A DNA stretch of 42,025 nt from JAJXSS01 sp964547135. GTDB taxonomy: Bacteria; Planctomycetota; Phycisphaerae; Phycisphaerales; Phycisphaeraceae. The DNA lies in contig CAZJMK010000036.1 of NCBI GenBank assembly GCA_964547135.1, positions 1 through 42,025 on the forward strand, given 5' to 3'. The position numbers were made by a program, and so were the translations under genes. Within the stretch, counting starts at the first letter, position 1. Each line of letters begins with the position of its first letter. The notes beneath the pieces are model-generated. The model was not told the origin of the DNA. It ran no database searches and saw only the letters and a list, made by a program, of their open reading frames with translations. Below, one piece after another: positions 24,960 through 34,312 of this stretch.

Positions 24960-27113
24960 TTATTTGGGGCTAATCAAACGCATGATGTCGAAGTAGGTCA
25001 CCATGAGGAACAGGCCGCCGATGAGCAGCAGCCCGGCGTAGGTGGCGCCGGTGAGTATGGCCGGGTGGACCGGGCTGCCCTTGATTTTTTCAATCGCCAG
25101 AAACACCAGCAAACCCCCGTCTGCAATCGGTATCGGCAACAAATTGATCACCACCAGATTGACACTGATGATGCCAAAGAAAAACAAGACATACGGCCAA
25201 CCACTGTCACGCGCAATCATCGTACCCGCATGAACGATACCCACCGGCCCATGCAAGCCCGACACCGGCACCGTCTGTTGAAACAGTCGTACCAAGGTCA
25301 GATACGTCTGCATCATGAATACATGGGTCTTTTTCACGCCCAGCACGGCTGCGTCCCACGGCGTGTCAGCCACCACGGGCAGACGCAACGTCGCAAACGG
25401 CAAGGCAACCTGCGGCATCGTCCAACCGGCTTGCGCCAGTTGCTTTTGCCAAGGGGCATCGATGCTGACCGTGCGTGTGAATTCGGGTTGGCCGGCGATG
25501 TTGAGTTGGTATGTCACCTGTATCGTCAATGGCGACGGCTTGTCAGCATCACCGGCGGGTTGTTGTGTGAGGGTATGGGTCAGCAAGCGCTGCATTTGGC
25601 CGAAGGTTTGCACGGGCGTGTTGTTGATGGCCAGAATGCGTGAACCTTCGGGCAGGTTGAGGGATGAAAAGGGTGAACCGGGAAGCGTGCCGCTGGTGAG
25701 GTTGTGGTCGAGGGCGAAGGTGGGTTGAAAACCGAGCGTGCCGTTGGCGGAGGGTTGCGTCGGCACCAAGTCAACCAATTGGCCGTCGCGCAGCACGGTG
25801 ATCGCCACCTTGCGACCCTTGGCTCCCTGAATCAATGGCGGCACCTGCATGAGGCTCGGCCAATCGACCTGATCGACGCGCGCCAGTAAATCACCAGCCT
25901 GCAACCCCGCCTGCTCGGCCAGTGATTGGGGCGTGACGTAACCGACAGCCACCACCGGTTGCAAGCCGAGGAGTTGAAACGTTGCTTTATCTTTGTCAGC
26001 GCTGTCGGCAGGTGCTTGCGTGAGGGTTGGTGCTGCGGCGAGGGTAACCTGCGCGGAAGCGCCCTGAACGTCGGTAAAGGTCAGCGGAACGGGTTCACCT
26101 TGGCCGGCCACGATGCCTTGGGTGAACAGGTGAAATTGCAACGGGGTGATCAGCGTGTCGTCCACTTGCGTCAGGTGCATTCCCGTTTTGACACCCGCCT
26201 GCGACCAGTCACGGGGCAGAGGTAAATCACGACTTGCCGTCAATTTCGTGGAAGCGGGCGAATTGATGCCCAAACTCAGCAAACCCAGTTGCGGGTTGCG
26301 AACGGGTTTTGCTTTGAAGGTCAGTGGTTGTGATTCGCCGTCACGGATGACTTGCAGTGTCAATGTGTGGTCGGCATGGGCCAGTGCGGTGTTGACGGCC
26401 AGGTCCAAAAAATCAGTGACGGGTTTGTCGTCGATTTGCACGACACGGTCGCCGGGTTTTAAGCCGAAGGTAGCCGGGTCATCGGAACCGACGAGTCGGG
26501 CTTGTGCAGCGGGGCTGCCGGGGGCGACGTTGCCGACGATGGCAGGGGGGAACTCAACGCCGTGAAGGAAGGCGATGATGAAAAAGATCAAACCGAAAAT
26601 GAGGTTCATGGTGACACCGGCCACGATCACGATGGCACGCGCCCAGGCCGGCTTGCGGTTGAAGGCTCGCTCATCGTCGCTTTGCACGGCTGCGTCGAGG
26701 TCTTCTTGTCCGAGCATTTTCACGTAACCACCCAGCGGCAGCCAGTTGAGGCGGTATTCGGTTTCACCCAGTCCGAGTTTGGCGCAGGCTTCGTCGATTT
26801 GTTTGGAAGCGGGGGCTTGCTCGGTGTGTGATGATGTGCCGGTGCGCTGGCGCTGATCGGTGTAGTTTTGATCGAGGTGTTTTTTGAGGCGAAGTTGGAG
26901 GTCGGCTTCGGTGGAACCGGGACGAAAACCGATGCCCTTGCGCCAGGCGACGATGGCCGGCCCAAAGCCGATGGCAAATTGCGTGACCTTGACGCCGACC
27001 ATTTTCGCCGCCAGAAAGTGACCCAGTTCGTGGACGAAAATGATGAAACCAAAGCCGGCGACGATCATGGCGATGCCGGTGAGCGAGTTAAAACCGGGGA
27101 AAAGTTCGGTCAT
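24960..27113 (-). CDS. rseP: Site-2 protease, RseP-like, with extended PDZ region
   Basis: The 717-residue membrane protease has its zinc motif HELGH at residues 28-32 in a hydrophobic segment (FGFIIFVHELGHFLAAKMVG) and the second active-site motif NLLPIPIADGG near the end. It is longer than the usual 420-460. The extra length is periplasmic: four PDZ-like stretches can be seen (GDRVVQIDDKPVTDFLDL; GMHLTQVDDTLITPLQ; AGDLLARVDQVDWPSL; GSRILAINNTPVQTFG), versus two in E. coli RseP. An insert after residue 60 is also unusual. It cleaves membrane-bound anti-sigma or signal-peptide remnants. dxr is upstream on the same strand, a common pairing. Confidence 0.93.
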   Translation of the reverse strand: MTELFPGFNSLTGIAMIVAGFGFIIFVHELGHFLAAKMVGVKVTQFAIGFGPAIVAWRKGIGFRPGSTEADLQLRLKKHLDQNYTDQRQRTGTSSHTEQAPASKQIDEACAKLGLGETEYRLNWLPLGGYVKMLGQEDLDAAVQSDDERAFNRKPAWARAIVIVAGVTMNLIFGLIFFIIAFLHGVEFPPAIVGNVAPGSPAAQARLVGSDDPATFGLKPGDRVVQIDDKPVTDFLDLAVNTALAHADHTLTLQVIRDGESQPLTFKAKPVRNPQLGLLSLGINSPASTKLTASRDLPLPRDWSQAGVKTGMHLTQVDDTLITPLQFHLFTQGIVAGQGEPVPLTFTDVQGASAQVTLAAAPTLTQAPADSADKDKATFQLLGLQPVVAVGYVTPQSLAEQAGLQAGDLLARVDQVDWPSLMQVPPLIQGAKGRKVAITVLRDGQLVDLVPTQPSANGTLGFQPTFALDHNLTSGTLPGSPFSSLNLPEGSRILAINNTPVQTFGQMQRLLTHTLTQQPAGDADKPSPLTIQVTYQLNIAGQPEFTRTVSIDAPWQKQLAQAGWTMPQVALPFATLRLPVVADTPWDAAVLGVKKTHVFMMQTYLTLVRLFQQTVPVSGLHGPVGIVHAGTMIARDSGWPYVLFFFGIISVNLVVINLLPIPIADGGLLVFLAIEKIKGSPVHPAILTGATYAGLLLIGGLFLMVTYFDIMRLISPK

Positions 27114-27352
27114 GGTGTGAAAAACTCAATGGGGTTGATGTCGGTTACGGTCATGCCATTTCGGGGTAAACAACCATGCTTGGTGGTTGTCGGAATAATT
27201 GGGCTGGTAGCGAGCCAGTGATTGATCAACGAAGCGGTTCGACTTTGGCTCGCCCAGCCCCCAGCACCTAGCCACCAGCCCCTAGTTTGAAGTTTTTGCG
27301 TTCACAGCAGTATCACCTGCCGACGCTGATGTTTATCGGTCGTTTTAACAAT
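27114..27352. repeat. Intergenic inverted repeat between dxr and rseP
   Basis: GGGCTGGTAGCGAGCCA (27201-27217) and TGGCTCGCCCAGCCC (27246-27260) form an imperfect inverted repeat. CCCAGCACCTAGCCACCAGCC.. (27253-27285) belongs to the CTAGCC-type repeat also seen at 4590 and 34278. No gene is visible. Confidence 0.65.
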
Positions 27353-28825
27353 TCACCCCAGCCGTTTGCGGACAAATTCACGGGCCATCGCGTCGGCTTC
27401 GAGTACCGTTTGCAGGCTGTCCAGTGGTTGCACGGTGAGGGCGGAAAGCGTTTCGGCTACCAACTCAACAATACGCCCGAAACGGATACGTCGTTCGAGG
27501 AACGCGGCCACGGCTGCCTCATTCGCTGCATTGAACACCGCCCCGGCAGTGCCCCCGGCTTCAATCACATCATAGGCCAATCGCAGCGCAGGGAACTTGT
27601 CCAAATCGGGCTGAAAAAATTCGAGTTGTGACAATTGCTGCCAATCCATCGCGCGACTGCAACCGTCAACCCGCTGCGGGTACGTCAGCGCATACTGAAT
27701 CGGCGTGCGCATGTCCGGCGGACCCAGTTGCGCCAGCACCGAATGATCGGTGAACTCCACAAAACTATGCGCCACCGATTGCGGATGAATGATCACAGCA
27801 ATTTTTTCACCAGGCAGATCAAACAACCAATGCGCTTCGATGATTTCAAGGGCCTTGTTCATCATCGTGGCCGAGTCGATGGAAATTTTCGCGCCCATTT
27901 TCCAGGTCGGGTGCGCCAAGGCTTGTTCCACCGTCGCATCCTGCATCAGGGCTTTGGGCGTGTTGCGAAACGGGCCGCCCGATGCGGTGAGCACGATGCG
28001 CTTGATGGAGGTGTTAAATTTCGAATTTCGAAATGGTGATTGCTCGTTATGATCATCCCCCTCTCCCTCCGGGAGAGGGCAGGGGTGAGGGCGTGATTGT
28101 TGTTGAAAATTGCTTATGTTTTTGTTTGTTTCAGTGCCGCCCTCACCCGGCTCGCCCATAGCGGCTCGCCACCCTCTCCCGGAGGGAGAGGGGGCCACCT
28201 GGTCACTTCCTCTTTCCGGCACTCGACCACTCGACCACTCGACCACTCGGCCACTTTCTTTTTCTTTCACTTGGTCACTGGGCCACTTGGCCACTGGGCC
28301 ACTTCCCTCTTCCATCCCCGCCAGGCACTGAAAAATCGCTGAGTGTTCGCTGTCAACGGGGATGAGTGTCGCCCCGCAGCGGCGCACTTCGGGGGTGACC
28401 AACGCCCCGGCTGCGACCAGCGTTTCCTTATTCGCCAGCCCTATGCGCATGCCCTTGCGCACCCCGCATAAGGTCGCTTCCAGCCCGGCACTGCCCACGA
28501 TCGCAGCGGACAAATCCTTCGCATCACATGCTTCCACCAATTGCCGTGCCGCATCAGGCCCCTGATACACCGTCACCCCCGGCAATGCCGCTTGCACCTT
28601 CGATGCCGCCGTCACATCCGCCACGGCCACAGCCGGTACATGATGTTCACGTGCCTGTGCAATCAGCAGGTCGGCATTTTTACCCCCGGCCAGCCCGACG
28701 ATTTGCAGGTTCATCAGGCCCGTGGTGCGAAGATGCTGGGCGACATCAAGGGTGTTGACGCCGATGCTGCCGGTGGAACCCAGTACGACCAGGCGACGTG
28801 GTGTTGATGAGTTATCGTGCTTCAT
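27353..28825 (-). CDS. dxr: 1-deoxy-D-xylulose 5-phosphate reductoisomerase with repeat-encoded insertion
   Basis: The protein (490 residues; usual length about 385-400) converts DXP to MEP in isoprenoid synthesis. Visible motifs are the NADPH site VVLGSTGSIGVNTL, GLANKETLVAAG, the metal site PVDSEHSAIFQCL, LTASGGPFRNT, GAKISIDSATMMNKALE and HPQSVAHSFVEF. Between residues 171 and 271 lies an insert absent from the family, made of repeats also found between genes; the frame stays open through it. Its ATG overlaps the stop of the RNase gene (ATGA). Whether the enzyme folds with the insert is unknown; it falls in a linker between SEHSAIFQ and the SGGPFR loop. Confidence 0.92.
   Translation of the reverse strand: MKHDNSSTPRRLVVLGSTGSIGVNTLDVAQHLRTTGLMNLQIVGLAGGKNADLLIAQAREHHVPAVAVADVTAASKVQAALPGVTVYQGPDAARQLVEACDAKDLSAAIVGSAGLEATLCGVRKGMRIGLANKETLVAAGALVTPEVRRCGATLIPVDSEHSAIFQCLAGMEEGSGPVAKWPSDQVKEKESGRVVEWSSGRVPERGSDQVAPSPSGRGWRAAMGEPGEGGTETNKNISNFQQQSRPHPCPLPEGEGDDHNEQSPFRNSKFNTSIKRIVLTASGGPFRNTPKALMQDATVEQALAHPTWKMGAKISIDSATMMNKALEIIEAHWLFDLPGEKIAVIIHPQSVAHSFVEFTDHSVLAQLGPPDMRTPIQYALTYPQRVDGCSRAMDWQQLSQLEFFQPDLDKFPALRLAYDVIEAGGTAGAVFNAANEAAVAAFLERRIRFGRIVELVAETLSALTVQPLDSLQTVLEADAMAREFVRKRLG
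28013..28315 (-). repeat. In-frame repeat insertion within dxr
   Basis: Reading in the gene direction: octamer tract (28267-28304), octamer array (28221-28256, translated with VVEWSSGR), palindrome of the CTCTCC-GGGAGAG type (28138-28194, read as PSPSGRG), a spacer, a second palindrome (28057-28095, read as PLPEGEGD) and a TTCGAAAT repeat (28017-28033, read as RNSKFN). The total is about 101 codons without a stop. Confidence 0.88.
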
Positions 28826-31800
28826 TGCGGCGAGGTGTTGTCAGGTTTGGCGACGACCGCATTTTTATACCCTCGGCTTGGGTTGGCACCGGGGTTGCCC
28901 GATGAGGTCGCGTTGTTACGCGACAGCGGCTGGGTTTGCGGTTGATTGCTTCGCTGTGGTGCAGGGTTGCGCGACGGCTGCGGTGGTCGTGTTGATGATT
29001 GATTGGGGTTGGGGCGCTGTTGATTCTGACGCTGTTGATTCTGACGGGGTTGATGGGGGCGTTGTGATGGTTGGCCTTGTGTACGCGGCGGGTTGCCTTG
29101 GGTACGCGGTTGACTGTCTTGCGTGCGTGATTGATTGCCTTGCATCCGCTGCTGATTCACCGGTTGATTCATGGGTTGATTCGCGGACCCCGCCGATGAA
29201 CGAGCCGGTTGCGCAGGCGGACGGGGCGGTTGATTTGGCAAACGTTGCACGTTGGCTGGGGGTTGTGCATGGCTGACCGTTGATGCAGGTAACGGCTGAA
29301 CCGCCCGGTTGACGGGTCGAGCTGACAGCGTGACACCCGATGCGCCGACTTTCATCGGTGGCATCGCTGTCGTCACGGCACGCGGCGGAAGGTTGCCGGC
29401 ATTCGTTGTGTTCACCGGTTTGATGACAGAGGCAGAGCCGACAACGGCAATGGTTGATGTTGAAGCGGGACCGCCGGGCTTGGTGTGAAGTGTTGAAGTA
29501 TGACCCCGATTGCCCGGTTGCACCCTTGGGTAAAGCAGGCCGCCCTGGGTGCCGCGTTTTCGTCGCCAGCCCCCGGCGATGGGTTTGGGGGCATTGCTGC
29601 CGGGGGTGGTGATGGTGGCAGGTGCAACTGAACTGGGTGCGACCGTCATGGTGACACTGACTGAAGGCAGCGAGGCTGAAGTCGTTTCACCTGTACCGAC
29701 GGCAGGGGGGCTGTCGGCTGAACTGATGATCGAAGGCGTTACCATCGCTGCGCCCTGCTCGGCGATCGTTGTCGGCTCAACGGTGTGACTTTCATCCGCA
29801 GGCGATGCAAACAAACCTGCATCACCCGGTTGCTCGACTGTTTGCTCATTGATCGTTTTGGTTTGCGTTGATTCAACACCCTGATGTTGCTGATCGGCAT
29901 TCTGCTCACGCCCCCGTCCTCGGCCCCGCCCTCGCCCCCGGCTTCGACCACGACCACGCTGCTCACCTGCACCGGTTTCATCACCGCGGGTCACAGGGGG
30001 CTGATTACCAGTGTTGCCCGGTCGAACCTGTGATTGTTGCCCACCCACACGCATCGACCCTTGCGGACGTGTCGGCGGGGCAATCGTGATGTCATCATCA
30101 CCATGAGTACCGCCGCTCGTCTGCACGGAGGCATACCCGTTTCGGCCATCGACTTGATCACTCGATTCGCCCTCGGCATCTGCTTGCTCATGCGTCTGAT
30201 AAGCAATCTGTGCGGCTGCTTTCGCTTCCGCCTCTGCCTGTGCCGCTGCCTCGACCTGGGCCTGTTCCTCGGCTTCGATTTCCGCCAGTAAGTCAACTCC
30301 GCCGACGATCTGTTCCAGTTCGGGCGGGTTCAGTTTGCCATTGGTATCGACCACGACACTGCCGCCGCGGGCATCGAAGCAGGCGATGTCGATCAGATCG
30401 ACCCCGCCGCCGCTGACCCGCACCATCACTGGTTTGCCGAAGCGCTGTTCCATGGCCACCAATTGCGCCCGTTTGCGATTGAGCAGTTGAAACGCCACAT
30501 CGGGGCTGACGGTCAGGTCGATGCGTGCCACCTCGCTGCGCTGCATCGCCAGCGCCAGTCGTCGTGACACTTCCAGCACCACCGTTTCAGGCGTTTTCAC
30601 CTGACCTTCACCCTGACAATGCGGGCAGGGGGTGAAGCTCGATTTGGTGAGCGACGGACGCATGCGCTGCCGGGTCATTTCCAGAATGCCGAAACGCGAA
30701 ATGGGCAACACCTGGGTGCGTGCCCGGTCCTTCTTCAAATTGTTGCGAAAGCGTGTTTCGACATCACGGCGATGCTTGGCCTGGTGCATGTCGATCATGT
30801 CGATCACCACCACGCCGCCCAGGTCGCGCAATTTCAGTTGCCGACAAACCTCGTCGCAGGCTTCCAAATCCGTTTTGTAAGCCGTGGTTTCCGCATCTCG
30901 GTTATCGCGCGATTTGCCGCTGTTCACGTCGATGGCCACCATCGCCTCAGCCTGATCGATCACCAGCGAACCCCCCGAAGGCAGCGGCACAGTCCGTGCG
31001 TGAATGGTTTCGATCTGTCGTTCGATGTCAAAGCGATGAAACAGCGGAATCGGTTCCTTGTACAGATACACATGCGAGCCGCTGCGCGGACTGACCACCG
31101 ACAAAAAATCATGAGCACGGTGGGCAGCCCCGACATCATCGATAATGATGCGCCCGATGTCGCTGGTGAACACATCGCGCAGGGTACGAATGAGCAGGTC
31201 GCTTTCGGTGTAAAGTTCGCCGATCTGCCCGACGCTGTTCATGCGTTTTTCAAGGGTTTTCCAGAGTCGCACCAGGTACGCAAGGTCGCGTTTGAGTTCG
31301 GTTTTTGATTGACCGATGCCCGCTGTGCGAATGATGAACCCAAACCCTTCGGGCGGGTTGAGTTCCTGCAATATTTTCCGACTTTCCCGCCGTGCGTCGT
31401 CGTCTTCAATTTTGCGCGACACGCCCAGCCGTTCCATGTAGGGCATCATCACCAGGTATCGGCCCGGTATCGACAGGTAACTGGTGAGCGTCGGGCCTTT
31501 GGTGCCGATGCCCTCCTTGAGCACCTGCACCAATATTTCCTGTCCGCGGCGCAAACATTTTTGCATCGGCGGACGTTCTCTACGCGGGGTTTTCAAGCCC
31601 ACGGTTTCGACTTCTTCCTTGTGATCGCCGGGGAAGTACATCGGGTGCAAATCGGAGATGTGCAGAAACCCGTTGCGTTCCAGGCCGAAGTCCACAAACG
31701 CCGCCTGAATCGAAGGCTCGACGTTGGACACTCGGCCCTTGTAAATCGAGCCGACGTGCGATTCGCTGCTGGCACGTTCCTGATAAAACTCTTCCAACCT

Positions 31801-31872
31801 GCCGTCGGCGACGATGGCAATGCGACACTCCTCGCCGGGCACGTAATTGATCAGCATGTCATGTTGAGGCAT
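28822..31872 (-). CDS. Ribonuclease E/G family protein
   Basis: The 1016-residue protein has the S1 region (SIYKGRVSNVEPSIQAAFVDF, GFLHISDLHP), an interrupted S1 insert typical of the RNase E branch, catalytic Asp residues in VAIDVNSGK (about 316) and VVVIDMIDM (about 360), and the zinc-link CPHC (about 418). From about residue 540 the sequence is low-complexity: an RG-rich block (GRGRSRGRGRGRGRG), then Pro/Gln/Asn/Arg-rich tracts to the end. Such tails usually bind RNA and partner enzymes. It should process rRNA and decay mRNA. Its stop overlaps the dxr start, so the two are co-transcribed. E-type versus G-type cannot be settled by eye. Confidence 0.95.
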   Translation of the reverse strand: MPQHDMLINYVPGEECRIAIVADGRLEEFYQERASSESHVGSIYKGRVSNVEPSIQAAFVDFGLERNGFLHISDLHPMYFPGDHKEEVETVGLKTPRRERPPMQKCLRRGQEILVQVLKEGIGTKGPTLTSYLSIPGRYLVMMPYMERLGVSRKIEDDDARRESRKILQELNPPEGFGFIIRTAGIGQSKTELKRDLAYLVRLWKTLEKRMNSVGQIGELYTESDLLIRTLRDVFTSDIGRIIIDDVGAAHRAHDFLSVVSPRSGSHVYLYKEPIPLFHRFDIERQIETIHARTVPLPSGGSLVIDQAEAMVAIDVNSGKSRDNRDAETTAYKTDLEACDEVCRQLKLRDLGGVVVIDMIDMHQAKHRRDVETRFRNNLKKDRARTQVLPISRFGILEMTRQRMRPSLTKSSFTPCPHCQGEGQVKTPETVVLEVSRRLALAMQRSEVARIDLTVSPDVAFQLLNRKRAQLVAMEQRFGKPVMVRVSGGGVDLIDIACFDARGGSVVVDTNGKLNPPELEQIVGGVDLLAEIEAEEQAQVEAAAQAEAEAKAAAQIAYQTHEQADAEGESSDQVDGRNGYASVQTSGGTHGDDDITIAPPTRPQGSMRVGGQQSQVRPGNTGNQPPVTRGDETGAGEQRGRGRSRGRGRGRGRGREQNADQQHQGVESTQTKTINEQTVEQPGDAGLFASPADESHTVEPTTIAEQGAAMVTPSIISSADSPPAVGTGETTSASLPSVSVTMTVAPSSVAPATITTPGSNAPKPIAGGWRRKRGTQGGLLYPRVQPGNRGHTSTLHTKPGGPASTSTIAVVGSASVIKPVNTTNAGNLPPRAVTTAMPPMKVGASGVTLSARPVNRAVQPLPASTVSHAQPPANVQRLPNQPPRPPAQPARSSAGSANQPMNQPVNQQRMQGNQSRTQDSQPRTQGNPPRTQGQPSQRPHQPRQNQQRQNQQRPNPNQSSTRPPQPSRNPAPQRSNQPQTQPLSRNNATSSGNPGANPSRGYKNAVVAKPDNTSPQ

Positions 31873-32375
31873 AAAAATTCATCACTGCTTTGGGGCATCG
31901 AGGAGGTGACTGCGTCGGTGAACCATAGGTACATATGTTCAGCAACCCTGCTTGCGAGGCGGCTGACCTGTTGAAATGACCATGATTGCTTCCGATGAGT
32001 TCACGACCTGTTCGATGCCAAGTTCTTGTTGTTCCCTTCGTCCTCGGAAGTTGTTCCGTCACATGACAAAGGGCGATTTGTTTTGTTTGTTGAAAAGTTT
32101 TTTTATTCGAGTGATGGCCGATGCGTCGAAACTTGCCGACGGATCGAGCAACCCACTCACCGACTCACCGATTCATCGATTACCATGCAAAATACCCAAG
32201 TCCTCGTCACTGCGTTCCTCGTCCTTGGCTTGTTTTAAATCCGAAATTCGAAATCTGAAATTCGAAATCATTCCGTCACTCGGCCACTTGATCACTTGCC
32301 TGTCCCCTCTCCCCCCGGGAGAGGGCCAGGGTGAGGGCGTGCCTTTACTCGTCCACTTGACCACTGAATCATCCA
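31873..32375. repeat. Repeat-rich gap between ptsI and the RNase gene
   Basis: From the left: no recognisable gene to about 32140; then CACTCACCGACTCACCG (related to the inner repeat at 24790-24870), an AAATTCGAAAT repeat (32237-32270) and the composite 32281-32358, which is nearly identical to the inverse of 20813-20890. The RNase promoter presumably lies near 31880-32000, but no clear boxes were seen. Confidence 0.8.
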
Positions 32376-34154
32376 TCAATTCTCCGTACTGCGCCCCGGC
32401 AGCAACTCCGGCAACACCCGGTTGCGCTGGTCCTGCAGGTACGTTAAAACCTCCCGATCCGAATCAAATGATAACACCCTTCGGGCAATGCGTTGGCATT
32501 GACTGACCGTTACCGAACGGATGATGCGTTTGACCTCCGGGATGGCCGGCGGCGCCACCGACAGACTGCGCATCCCCAAGCCCATCAGCAAAATCACAAA
32601 CAGCGGGTCCGACGCCATTTCCCCGCAGATGGACACATCAATTTTCGCCCTTGCCGCCGCCCGCACCACTTCCTTGATCAGTTGCAGCACAGCCGGGTGA
32701 CCGCCTGAATACAGGTTCGCCAGCCGTTCGTTGCCCCGGTCCACCGCCAGGGTGTATTGAATCAGGTCGTTGGTGCCGATGGAGAAAAACGCCACTTCAC
32801 GCGCGAATGTCTTTGCCTGCAGCGCCACCGACGGAACCTCCACCATGATGCCCACCGGCACATCGCGCCGAAACGGCAAACCTTCATCCTCCAAATCCTC
32901 CATCACGTCGCCCATCAGCATTTTCGCCTGACGCAACTCCATGATGTGCGACACCAGCGGAAACATCACCCGCACATTCCCCTTCACACTGGCACGCAGA
33001 ATCGCCCGCAACTGCGTCTTAAAGAGCGGCGGGTTGGCCAGACACAAACGAATCGACCGCACCCCCAAAAACGGGTTGCCCTCCACCGACCCGCTGCGCT
33101 GGGTTTCCTCCTCCACCACCTTGGCCAGTTTGTCCGCCCCCAAATCCAGCGTGCGAATCGTCAACGGCTTGTCACCCAGGTAGTCGATCGCATCGCAATA
33201 AGCCTGGTACTGTTCCTCCTCTGTCGGTGCATGCTGTGCCGCCAGGTACAAAAACTCCGTGCGATACAGCCCGATGCCCGTGGCACCCTTCTGCAACGCC
33301 ACCGGAATTTCACTCGGAAATTCGATGTTGGCATGCACCGTAATCGACACCCCGTCCAGCGTCACAGCCGGGAACCGAGCCGCCTCGTCGAGGTTGCTCT
33401 CCATCACCGCCAGCTTGGCCTGATACTGACGGTATTCGAGCAACTGTGCCGCATCGGGGTTGACGATCACCAAGCCGTTGTGCGCATCGACAATGATCTG
33501 ATCGCCCGTGGCCACCTGACTCGACAAATCTTCCAACCCGACGATGGCCGGTATGCCCAGGGCATGCGCCAGAATCGCGGTGTGACTGGTACGACCGCCC
33601 ACATCCGTCAGCAATGCCTTGACCTTGCTGCGGTCCAGTGCGGTGGTCTGACTGGGCGTCAGGTCACGGGCCACGACGATGGTTTCGCTGCGAATGTCCT
33701 TGAGTTCGGTGCGCGTGACCCCGACCAGGTGCGACACCAGCCGGCGTTCCAAATCGATCAGGTCGTGAGCGCGTTCCTGAAAATAGGGGTTGTCCAGTTT
33801 TTCAAACTTTTCCGCCCAGTCGCGCATCACCGTGTGTACCGCATACTCCGCGGTGAACCGTTCATCCTCAATCGCGTGCTTGAACTGATCAACCAGTTGC
33901 GGGTCTTGAAGCAGCCACTGATGCGCTCCGAAAATTTCCGCCAGCTTTTTACCCAGCTTGGTCTCCGCCACCGCCCGCAGTTTTTCCACATCATCCTGCG
34001 ACTGCTTGAGCGATCGGCTCAGCCGATCCAACTCCAACGCCACCCCGGCCACCGGTACCAGCTTGCGCTGCACCGGCTGATCCTGCGCATCAAGCACCAA
34101 AGCCTTGGCAATCGCCACGCCTGGTGATACCGGGATGCCTTTTTTCATGAACAT
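32376..34154 (-). CDS. ptsI: PEP-protein phosphotransferase (enzyme I)
   Basis: The 592-residue protein contains the full enzyme I layout: N-terminal KGIPVSPGVAIA, the phospho-histidine H191 in GGRTSHTAILAHALG, PEP-binding barrel motifs (GIGLYRTEFLY, VRSIRLCL, FSIGTNDLIQYTLAVDRGN) and the active-site Cys in VSICGEMASDP. It transfers phosphate from PEP to HPr. No HPr or sugar permease gene is near, so a regulatory PTS is possible. MFMKK or MKK (34148) may be the start. Confidence 0.95.
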   Translation of the reverse strand: MFMKKGIPVSPGVAIAKALVLDAQDQPVQRKLVPVAGVALELDRLSRSLKQSQDDVEKLRAVAETKLGKKLAEIFGAHQWLLQDPQLVDQFKHAIEDERFTAEYAVHTVMRDWAEKFEKLDNPYFQERAHDLIDLERRLVSHLVGVTRTELKDIRSETIVVARDLTPSQTTALDRSKVKALLTDVGGRTSHTAILAHALGIPAIVGLEDLSSQVATGDQIIVDAHNGLVIVNPDAAQLLEYRQYQAKLAVMESNLDEAARFPAVTLDGVSITVHANIEFPSEIPVALQKGATGIGLYRTEFLYLAAQHAPTEEEQYQAYCDAIDYLGDKPLTIRTLDLGADKLAKVVEEETQRSGSVEGNPFLGVRSIRLCLANPPLFKTQLRAILRASVKGNVRVMFPLVSHIMELRQAKMLMGDVMEDLEDEGLPFRRDVPVGIMVEVPSVALQAKTFAREVAFFSIGTNDLIQYTLAVDRGNERLANLYSGGHPAVLQLIKEVVRAAARAKIDVSICGEMASDPLFVILLMGLGMRSLSVAPPAIPEVKRIIRSVTVSQCQRIARRVLSFDSDREVLTYLQDQRNRVLPELLPGRSTEN

Positions 34155-34312
34155 TGCTGATGAGTCGTGAAACCTTGGTCAAATACTCATTCGTGAGTTG
34201 GATACTATCAATGGCACATTGGAGCTGGTGGCTTGGAGCTAGGTCAATGGATTGAACCGAATTACACGTTGATGGATTGACCCAGCACCCAGCTATCAGC
34301 CCCTGGCTCCAG
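34155..34312. repeat. Inverted CTAGC/GGAGCT-type repeat
   Basis: TGGAGCTGGTGGCTTGGAGC (34221-34240) faces CCCAGCACCCAGCTATCAGC (34279-34298) and CCCTGGCTCCAG. The two sides can pair imperfectly between metK and ptsI, which lie on the same strand. It is the same family as at 27253-27285 and the array at 1-54. Confidence 0.6.

Noticed and set aside
28221..28256. CRISPR or minisatellite of independent function within dxr
   Set aside because: Octamers adjoin without spacers, and the same array occurs at many intergenic places; no Cas gene is present.
28097..28330. Intron or intein in dxr
   Set aside because: No group I or II core and no splicing motifs are visible; the sequence is made of the window's own intergenic repeats.
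32757..34127. 456-codon plus-strand frame
   Set aside because: Antisense to ptsI, whose motifs are all intact.
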